Shown here in pieces: positions 1 through 5,579 of a DNA stretch of 9,313 nt. How positions within the stretch are numbered: position 1 is the stretch's first letter; each line of letters opens with the position of its first letter. The stretch is from Candidatus Omnitrophota bacterium. Lineage in GTDB: Bacteria > Omnitrophota > Gorgyraeia > 1-14-0-20-64-10 > JACQQZ01. The notes beneath the pieces were generated by a model. That model was not told where the DNA came from and did not search any database. It saw only the letters and a list, made by a program, of their open reading frames with translations. Both the position numbers and the translations under genes were made by a program. Location of the stretch: contig JACQRF010000056.1 in the NCBI GenBank assembly GCA_016206635.1, forward strand, positions 1-9,313. Direction: 5' to 3'.

Positions 1-1511
1 CGCTCCAGCTGGCCAAGGGGGCGCTGACCATCCCGATCGTCTATGGGGAGATCTTGCAGAAGGTCGCGGCCGAGACCGGCGCCGACTATAGCAAGATCGC
101 CATCGTGCGCAACGCCATCGCCGTCGCCGCCTCGATGGCGTTGCTCAAACTCGACCTGAAATACCTGTTCCAGACGCTGGAGGAGATGTTCACCGGCCGC
201 AAGGCCCAGGCGGTCCCGCTCAACATCGCCGCCGCGAAGCATGCCTTCGCCGCCGTGCCGCCGGAGGTGATCGAGCGGTTCCCCTACCACCTCCAGCCGA
301 CGCCGAACACGCCGAAGCGCCTGTTGGTGACCGGGACGACCGCCACCGCGCTGGGCAAGCTCAAGGCCGGCTGCCGGTTCCAGACCTACTACCCGATCAC
401 GCCGGCCAGCGATGAGAGTGTCTATCTCGAGGGGCGGCCGGAATACGGGGCCCTCGTCGTGCAGGCCGAGGATGAGATCGCGGCCCTCCTGATGGCGATC
501 TCCGCCGGCATCACCGGCGTGCGCGCCGCCACCTCGACCTCCGGGCCGGGGATGTGCCTGATGACCGAGGGGCTCGGCTGGGCCGGGATGAACGAGGTGC
601 CGGTGGTCATCGTCAACTACCAGCGCGGCGGCCCGGCGACCGGCCTGCCGACCCGCACCGAGCAGGGCGACCTGAAATTCGTGCTCTCGGCCGCGCACGG
701 CGAGTTCCCGCGGATCGTGCTGGCGCCGGGCGACCCAGCGGAGTATTTCGAGGACGCGTTCGAGGCGTTCAATGACGCCGAGCGGTACCAGACCCCGGTG
801 ATTCTCCTCGGCGACAAGACGGTGGCCAACAATACCGAGACCATTCTCCCGTTCAAAGAAGACCATCTGCGGATCCAGCGCGGCGAGCTGGCGTCCGAGG
901 CGGCGCTGGCCGCGACGGCATCCAACGGCGGGCAATTCCCGCGGTTTGCCGTGACCGAGAGCGGCGTGTCGCCGCGCGCGATCCCGGGCCAGCCGGGCGG
1001 CCTGTTCTGGATGTCCGGCGACGAGCACGATGCGTTAGGGCATATCAGCGAGGATCCCGAGAACCGGATCGCGATGCACGATAAGCGGATGCGCAAGCTG
1101 CGGCTGGCCGCGCGCGAGATCCCGTTGGCCCGCAAGCTCCACGTGTACGGCGACGACCCGTCAGACGTCACGCTGGTGAGCTGGGGGTCGCCGAAGGGGG
1201 CGATCCTGGACGCGCTCCCGATCCTGCGCGGGCAGGGGATCCGCTGCCGGTTTATCCAGGTGCACCTGATGTGGCCGTTCCCCGGCAAGGAGCTGGCCTC
1301 GCTGTTGAAAGGCGCCCCCCGCGTGATTGATATCGAGATGAACTACACCGGCCAGCTCGCCACGCTGATTCGGCAGGAGACCGGCCTCGCGATCCCGCAC
1401 GCCATCCTCAAGTGGACCGGCCGGCCGATTTCCGAGAGTGAGCTCGTGGCGGCCGTGACCGAGGTCGTCAAGACCAACGCCCCGCGAGTGGTGCTCCGTC
1501 ATGGCCGTTAA
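1..1511 (+). CDS. korA: 2-oxoacid:ferredoxin oxidoreductase, alpha subunit with fused gamma domain (5' partial)
   Basis: Catalyses, with the beta subunit, CoA-dependent oxidative decarboxylation of a 2-oxoacid (2-oxoglutarate or pyruvate) to acyl-CoA with reduction of ferredoxin; cytoplasmic. The frame is open from base 3 to the TAA at 1509-1511, so the true start lies upstream; the TTG at 54 is only an internal codon. The first ~300 bases encode the end of the gamma-type domain. The CoA-site motif YPITP follows at 390-404, then a TSTSGPG segment near 531-551 and the alpha-subunit signature NYQRGGPATGLPT with TEQGDL at about 615-674. The signature has Ala where Ser is common (GPSTG). The last third resembles the transketolase C-terminal-like domain. 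The gamma-alpha fusion is the two-subunit architecture known from Sulfolobus, haloarchaea and many bacteria. The gene overlaps korB by 11 bases, implying translational coupling. Family assignment is secure; substrate (2-oxoglutarate versus pyruvate or broad) cannot be settled from sequence alone. Confidence 0.93.
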   Translation, partial: LQLAKGALTIPIVYGEILQKVAAETGADYSKIAIVRNAIAVAASMALLKLDLKYLFQTLEEMFTGRKAQAVPLNIAAAKHAFAAVPPEVIERFPYHLQPTPNTPKRLLVTGTTATALGKLKAGCRFQTYYPITPASDESVYLEGRPEYGALVVQAEDEIAALLMAISAGITGVRAATSTSGPGMCLMTEGLGWAGMNEVPVVIVNYQRGGPATGLPTRTEQGDLKFVLSAAHGEFPRIVLAPGDPAEYFEDAFEAFNDAERYQTPVILLGDKTVANNTETILPFKEDHLRIQRGELASEAALAATASNGGQFPRFAVTESGVSPRAIPGQPGGLFWMSGDEHDALGHISEDPENRIAMHDKRMRKLRLAAREIPLARKLHVYGDDPSDVTLVSWGSPKGAILDALPILRGQGIRCRFIQVHLMWPFPGKELASLLKGAPRVIDIEMNYTGQLATLIRQETGLAIPHAILKWTGRPISESELVAAVTEVVKTNAPRVVLRHGR

Positions 1512-2481
1512 CGCCCCCGTCGCCCTGAAACCGGCCGACTACAAGACCGACGTCCACTCCGACTGGTGCCCCGGCTGCGGTGACTTCGGCATCCTGAACG
1601 CGATCACCATGGCGCTGGCCGACATGCAGCTGCCGCCGTGGGAGGTGCTCCTGTTCTCCGGCGTCGGCTGCTCGAGCAAGACCCCGCACTTCGTCAAGAC
1701 GTACGGCGTCCACACGCTGCACGGCCGCGTCGTCCCATTCGCGCTCGGGGCGAAGCTGGCCAACCCGAAACTGCACGTGATCGCCGTCGGTGGCGACGGC
1801 GACGGCTATGGCATCGGGGCGGGGCATTTCGTGCACGCCGGCCGCCGCAACGTGGACCTGGCGTACATCGTGTTCGACAACGAGGTCTACGGGTTGACGA
1901 AAGGCCAGGCCTCGCCGACGCTTGGCCGCGGCGCCAAACCCAAATCGCTGCCGTTGCCTAACCTCAACGAGGGCGTCAATCCGATCGCGCTGGCCCTCTC
2001 CGCCGGCTACACGTTCATCGCCCGCAGCTACGCGTTCGACCTGCCGCATCTGAAGGTGACGATCCGCCAGGCGGTCGAGCACCGGGGGATGGCGCTCGTG
2101 GATGTCCTGCAGCCGTGCCCGACCTACAATGACCTGCACACCAAAGATTGGTTTGCCCAGACGGTGCCGACGCCGCAGGGCCCGAAGCCGCGCACGTACA
2201 AGCTGGAGGAGATCGGCTACGACGGGCGCGTCAAGAGCGCCGCCGACGCCGCCGAGGTCGAGACCAAGCGGCAGGCGGCATTCGAGATGGCCCATCGGAA
2301 GGGGGACCGGGTCGCGCTCGGCGTGTTCTATCAGATCCAACTCCCGACCTTCGAGGAGCGGCTGGCGGACAACATCCCCCTCCTCAAGGCGGCCACGGCC
2401 GCGTCGTTGGCGATCGAAGACCCGGCGACCCATCGCCCGATCACCGACCTGGCCCATACGTATCGCGAACTCATCGTGTGA
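1501..2481 (+). CDS. korB: 2-oxoacid:ferredoxin oxidoreductase, beta subunit (TPP- and Fe-S-binding)
   Basis: Carries thiamine diphosphate and a 4Fe-4S cluster for the same enzyme as the alpha subunit. The 326-residue length is normal for the two-subunit type. Visible features in order: WCPGCGD (Cys23, Cys26), GVGCSSK (Cys57) and DVLQPCPTYND (Cys206), which match the four cluster ligands known in the Sulfolobus enzyme; and GGDGDGYGIG (97-106) followed by DNEVYGLTKGQ (126-136), the TPP/Mg pyrophosphate-binding region and the conserved GLTKGQ loop. The ATG at 1501 lies inside the end of korA (ATGGCCGTTAA overlap) and the N-terminus fits the family, so this start is preferred although no strong Shine-Dalgarno is seen. 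No delta/ferredoxin subunit gene follows, so an external ferredoxin would be the acceptor. The next gene starts 32 bases after the stop on the same strand, so one transcript is possible. Confidence 0.95.
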   Translation: MAVNAPVALKPADYKTDVHSDWCPGCGDFGILNAITMALADMQLPPWEVLLFSGVGCSSKTPHFVKTYGVHTLHGRVVPFALGAKLANPKLHVIAVGGDGDGYGIGAGHFVHAGRRNVDLAYIVFDNEVYGLTKGQASPTLGRGAKPKSLPLPNLNEGVNPIALALSAGYTFIARSYAFDLPHLKVTIRQAVEHRGMALVDVLQPCPTYNDLHTKDWFAQTVPTPQGPKPRTYKLEEIGYDGRVKSAADAAEVETKRQAAFEMAHRKGDRVALGVFYQIQLPTFEERLADNIPLLKAATAASLAIEDPATHRPITDLAHTYRELIV

Positions 2482-2513
2482 GGGGCCACCCCACTCGCTC
2501 AGCGATCTCGACC

Positions 2514-3677
2514 ATGAACGCGAAGCCCGCCCCCCTCCCGTCTGCGCGCCCGTCGTGGGCGGCCTATTGCGTCGTTGTGCTGGCGGTGGCGCTGGCGTGG
2601 GGCCTGCGCGGGGTCCACGGCCATGAGCGGGGCGGGGCGATCGCCGGGGCGATGGCCGGCCTGGCGATCGCCGCGGTCACCGGCTCCCCGCGGTGGATCG
2701 GCGCCAGCGTCCTCGGCAGTCTCGGCTTCGCCATCGGCGGGGCGCTCAGCTACGGCCGCTTCGTCGGGCTCGCCTTCCACGGGATTCTGCATGGCATTGT
2801 CTCGCTCGTCTTCGTCGGGGTCGCCTGGGGCGGCCTCGGCGGTCTCGCGCTGGGCCTGGGGTTGGCGCTGCCGCGGTACCGGCTCTGGGAGCGGATGACG
2901 ATCGGGGTGGGGCTGCTGGGGGTCTGGGCGCTGATCGAATTCCCGCTCTCAGCGCACGTCCAGGGGCTGCAAGATTTGATCACCCGGGACCTGATGGTAC
3001 TCGTGCTGCTCGGGGCGTGGGGGATGCTCACCGCGTATGTCGGCGTCTGGAAGCACGACCGCTCGTCGATCCGCCTGGCGCTGGCCGGCGCGCTCGGCTT
3101 CGGCCTCGGATTCCCGCTGGCCGCGTGGGTGCAGGGGCTCGGGCAGATGACCGGCCTCGCCGTTGATTGGTGGAAAATCGCCGAGCACGGCATCGGCGCC
3201 GTCGGCGGCCTCTCGTTGGCCGTTGCCGCGTTTGCGCTCGAGGATACCGGTTGGACGCCGCCGATTGAGGTGAAGCCGTGGGAGCGGTGGGCGGCCTGCG
3301 CGTGGTTGTTGTGGGCGGTCCCGGCATGGGCGCTGGCCAACAGCATCGCCTATTGGACCCGCGAGCGGGCCGTGCTCAGCCCGGAGGCCGGCGAGCTACT
3401 CCTGCGCGCCGCCTGGGCTGCGCTGGGCGCCTTCGCGCTGTTGGGATGGCTGGGGATCCGGCGAGGTCGCTATTTCATGGTGTCGTGGTTCCCGCATCAA
3501 CTGCGCGGGCTGTTCTTGCTGTTTGTCTGGATCGTCACCGCGGTCGCGATCCTGAAGATCACCATCCCAGACGGGTGGGGACCCACCTCAGGGATCTTCC
3601 TGGGATTGGCGGCCACCGTCACGGCGTGCCTCCCCAAACCCCCCCACCGCTGGCACTCGACCCCTGCCAAGGCGTGA
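2514..3677 (+). CDS. Polytopic inner-membrane protein of unknown function (WGxRGxHGHERGG motif)
   Basis: A 387-residue, very hydrophobic protein with about eleven to twelve predicted membrane segments and short loops, consistent with an inner-membrane protein. I do not recognise a characterised function. The ATG at 2514 is chosen because it gives a short polar N-terminus followed at once by a membrane segment (about 15-31); the frame stays open further upstream, but that part lies over korB. At the end of the first helix is a charged motif, W29-G-L-R32-G-V-H35-G-H37-E38-R39-G-G, which looks functional because His, Glu and Arg are rare elsewhere in the helices. FPLSAHVQGLQDL (from F143) and FPLAAWVQGLGQM (from F200) indicate an internal duplication with a 57-residue offset. 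Other histidines occur in FHGILHGI and AEHGIGAVGG. It lies 32 bases after korB and only 6 bases before the TpsB gene, so co-transcription with tpsB is likely. Transporter or membrane-enzyme roles are both open. Confidence 0.82.
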   Translation: MNAKPAPLPSARPSWAAYCVVVLAVALAWGLRGVHGHERGGAIAGAMAGLAIAAVTGSPRWIGASVLGSLGFAIGGALSYGRFVGLAFHGILHGIVSLVFVGVAWGGLGGLALGLGLALPRYRLWERMTIGVGLLGVWALIEFPLSAHVQGLQDLITRDLMVLVLLGAWGMLTAYVGVWKHDRSSIRLALAGALGFGLGFPLAAWVQGLGQMTGLAVDWWKIAEHGIGAVGGLSLAVAAFALEDTGWTPPIEVKPWERWAACAWLLWAVPAWALANSIAYWTRERAVLSPEAGELLLRAAWAALGAFALLGWLGIRRGRYFMVSWFPHQLRGLFLLFVWIVTAVAILKITIPDGWGPTSGIFLGLAATVTACLPKPPHRWHSTPAKA

Positions 3678-3683
3678 TCCTCG

Positions 3684-5384
3684 ATGGGACACATCCCCCG
3701 CGCGGCCTGGATGCTGGTGGCGGCTGCCCTCCTTGCGCTGGACGGCTCGACGAGCCGCGCGGCGGAGACGAGCGCGTCTCCCCGCACGGAGGCGGGACCG
3801 GAAGAGCAGCGGTTTCGCCGACGGGCCACCCCCCAAGAGCCCCAGGAATCGGTCGTCCCATCAATTGAGGATCGGACCTCGGCGCCCGAGGCGCCGCCGG
3901 TCCCGGCGGGCCCGGCGTTCCTGGTCCGGACTGTTCGCTTGGAGGGTCGCCCGCTCATCCCCGAAGGGGCGTTCCGCGCGATCGCCGCGCCTTATGAGGG
4001 GCGCGCGCTCACGTTCGCGGACCTGCAACAGCTGACGCAGGCCCTCACCCACTGGCTGCGGCGGCGCGGCTATGTCACGAGCCGGGTGTCCCTCCCCCCG
4101 CAGGATGTGACCGACGGCGTGGTGACGCTGCGGCTCCTCGACGGTCTCGTGGGGGCCATCCGGGTGGAGGGGGCGACACACAGCCGCCCGACGACGTTGC
4201 GCGCGCGGATGCAGAGCCGGCCAGGGGCGCTCCTGAATTACCCCCGGTTGCAGGGCGATCTGGCCCGCCTCAATGCGACGCCGGATCGTCGGGTGGCGGC
4301 GGTGTTGATGCCCGGCGAGGCGCCCGGCACGACAGACGTCGTGTTGAACGTGGACGAGCAGTCGCCGATCCATGCCGGCCTGTTCGCGCATAATGCCGGC
4401 GCGCGGCTCTCCGGGCGATTCCGCCACGGCCTCATCCTCGGCCATCACAATCTCACGGGCCACGATGACCAACTCGTCGTCCGCACGGAGCGGTCCCCCC
4501 GCACCGGTTTCTTGGGGACGACCGCCAGTTATCTGATCCCGCTGGGCGCCTCCGGGCGCACGGTAGGGTTGGATGCCAGTCACGCGGACGTCCAGCTCGG
4601 GATGCAGTTCCGGCCGAGCCCCATCGAGGGGCGGGCGACCGTCCTCGGCCTGACGTGGTCCGAGCCGATCATCCAGCGGCCGTCGTGGGAGGCCGAGTGG
4701 AACGTGGGCATAGACGGGAAACGGATCCGCTCCCGGGAAGGCGGCGGCGACCGCGGGAAGGACGACCTCCGCGTCCTGCGCACCGGGCCGAATTGGCTGG
4801 GGCACGATCCGCACGGCCGCGGCATGCTGACCACCGAGCTCGGCATCGGGTTCAGCCGATTCCTCGGATCGTCGCGGAAAGAAGACCCCGCCGCCAGCCG
4901 CACTCAAACCGGCGGGCAGTTCGTCCGGCTGACGGTGGCCGGCGGCCGCCTCCAGCGGCTCTGGGGCCAGTTCCAGCTCCTGGCGCGCGGCGCCTGGCAG
5001 TGGACCGATGACCGCCTGCCGCCGGCAGAGATGCTCCAGATCGGCGGGGCGGAGACGGTCCGTGGCTACCCGCAAGGGGAATTCCTCGGCGATTACGGCT
5101 ACGTCGGCACGGTCGAGGTGCGCGCCCCGCTGCCGTGGGGGCATCGCCGCGGCGCGCCCACGTGGTCTCTCGCCGGTTTTTACGACGGCGGGGCCGCCTT
5201 CCTGCGCAAGCCGCTGCAGACGGAGGAGGCGCAACGGCGGTTGCAGGGGGTCGGCGTGGGGCTGCGGTGGACCTGGAGCCCGTCTACGTCGGCCGTCCTC
5301 GACCTGGCCCTCCCCGTCGGCGATACCTCCTCGGAAGACGAGGACCGTCCGCGCATCCATTACGCGGTCAACCTCGGATTCTAA
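3684..5384 (+). CDS. TpsB outer-membrane transporter, ShlB/FhaC/HecB family (two-partner secretion)
   Basis: Omp85-superfamily pore that exports a partner TpsA protein across the outer membrane. 566 residues, a typical TpsB length. A signal peptide spans about 1-27 (hydrophobic core WMLVAAALLAL, likely cleavage after SRAA). Residues 28-77 form a charged, Pro/Glu/Arg-rich linker, where FhaC has its plug helix and linker. Two POTRA domains follow, about 79-155 (with the typical RGYVTSRV segment) and 155-230, then a 16-strand-type beta-barrel to the end. The hallmark loop-6 motif is V459-R-G-Y462 in VRGYPQGEFLGDYGY, and the chain ends with Phe566 (NLGF), the usual outer-membrane C-terminal signature. 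It starts 6 bases after the membrane-protein stop with a weak Shine-Dalgarno, suggesting coupling to that gene. The TpsA gene follows on the same strand, its probable substrate. Family assignment is strong; the partner assignment rests on adjacency. Confidence 0.93.
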   Translation: MGHIPRAAWMLVAAALLALDGSTSRAAETSASPRTEAGPEEQRFRRRATPQEPQESVVPSIEDRTSAPEAPPVPAGPAFLVRTVRLEGRPLIPEGAFRAIAAPYEGRALTFADLQQLTQALTHWLRRRGYVTSRVSLPPQDVTDGVVTLRLLDGLVGAIRVEGATHSRPTTLRARMQSRPGALLNYPRLQGDLARLNATPDRRVAAVLMPGEAPGTTDVVLNVDEQSPIHAGLFAHNAGARLSGRFRHGLILGHHNLTGHDDQLVVRTERSPRTGFLGTTASYLIPLGASGRTVGLDASHADVQLGMQFRPSPIEGRATVLGLTWSEPIIQRPSWEAEWNVGIDGKRIRSREGGGDRGKDDLRVLRTGPNWLGHDPHGRGMLTTELGIGFSRFLGSSRKEDPAASRTQTGGQFVRLTVAGGRLQRLWGQFQLLARGAWQWTDDRLPPAEMLQIGGAETVRGYPQGEFLGDYGYVGTVEVRAPLPWGHRRGAPTWSLAGFYDGGAAFLRKPLQTEEAQRRLQGVGVGLRWTWSPSTSAVLDLALPVGDTSSEDEDRPRIHYAVNLGF

Positions 5385-5395
5385 TTTTCATCCCC

Positions 5396-5426
5396 TGGGC
5401 ATTTTCGCACAGCCATCAGGTATACT
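5396..5426 (+). promoter_or_regulatory. Candidate sigma-70-type promoter for the tpsA transcript
   Basis: TATACT at 5421-5426 matches five of six bases of the TATAAT -10 box and stands out in a GC-rich background. It lies about 34 bases before the riboswitch core, so a transcript starting near 5432-5434 would carry the complete aptamer. The -35 is poor: TGGGCA at 5396-5401 matches four of six bases of TTGACA, with a long 19-base spacer. The position between the tpsB stop (5384) and the aptamer is what makes it credible. An alternative is that tpsA is transcribed only by read-through from tpsB. Confidence 0.5.
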
Positions 5427-5455
5427 CCCGGTGATAGGAGAAGTGAGAGTCTGCC

Positions 5456-5552
5456 TCAAGGCAAACCATCCGTAAGGGTGGGACGCAAAGCCACGGGCCC
5501 TTAGTGTTGGCCACTTGTCGAGGCCTTTCGTGAAGGGTAGCCGGGTTGCCAG
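5456..5552 (+). promoter_or_regulatory. Cyclic di-GMP class I (GEMM-I) riboswitch aptamer
   Basis: The leader carries the conserved blocks of the GEMM-I family in order: GGCAAACC at 5460-5467, a GNRA-capped hairpin, GGACGCAAAGCCACGGG at 5481-5497, and GGGTAGCCGGGTTGCC at 5535-5550. Visible pairing: GGCAA 5460-5464 with TTGCC 5546-5550 closes the aptamer. CCATCC 5466-5471 pairs with GGGTGG 5476-5481 around a GTAA tetraloop. CCCTT 5498-5502 pairs with AAGGG 5533-5537, with an inner GGCC/GGCC stem (5509-5512 with 5522-5525), forming the second arm that should dock the tetraloop. In the Vibrio Vc2 numbering as I recall it, the ligand-contacting position 20 is G here, which favours c-di-GMP over 3',3'-cGAMP. 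The downstream gene encodes a secreted surface protein, a known target class for c-di-GMP. No U-tract terminator follows, so control is probably at translation initiation. Confidence 0.93.
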
Positions 5553-5565
5553 TGCTCGCGTGAAC

Positions 5566-5569
5566 GGAG
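5566..5569 (+). promoter_or_regulatory. Shine-Dalgarno of the TpsA gene, possible riboswitch-controlled ribosome site
   Basis: GGAG at 5566-5569 lies ten bases before the ATG at 5580, and is the clearest ribosome site in a window where most genes lack one. It falls between the aptamer's 3' strand and the start codon. CGGG at 5542-5545, next to the closing stem of the aptamer, is complementary to CCCG at 5573-5576, just upstream of the start codon. Such a pairing would enclose the GGAG and compete with the folded aptamer. This switching model is inference from complementarity only. Confidence 0.6.
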
Positions 5570-5579
5570 AATCCCGACG

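Noticed and set aside
54..56. TTG at 54 as start codon of the alpha subunit
   Set aside because: The frame is open to the left edge and encodes family-like sequence before it; the gene is simply cut by the window.
2148..2513. Upstream extension of the membrane-protein frame over korB
   Set aside because: The extension translates to Arg/Gly-rich sequence out of frame with korB; the ATG at 2514 gives a natural N-terminus before the first membrane helix.
3861..5360. Long minus-strand open frame (499 codons) opposite the TpsB gene
   Set aside because: Its composition (Arg/Pro/Gly/Ala-rich without domains) is that expected from the complement of a GC-rich gene, and the plus-strand TpsB is certain.
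5395..5410. Possible sigma-54 promoter in CTGGGCATTTTCGCAC
   Set aside because: The spacing between the GG and GC elements does not match the fixed sigma-54 spacing, so it does not fit.
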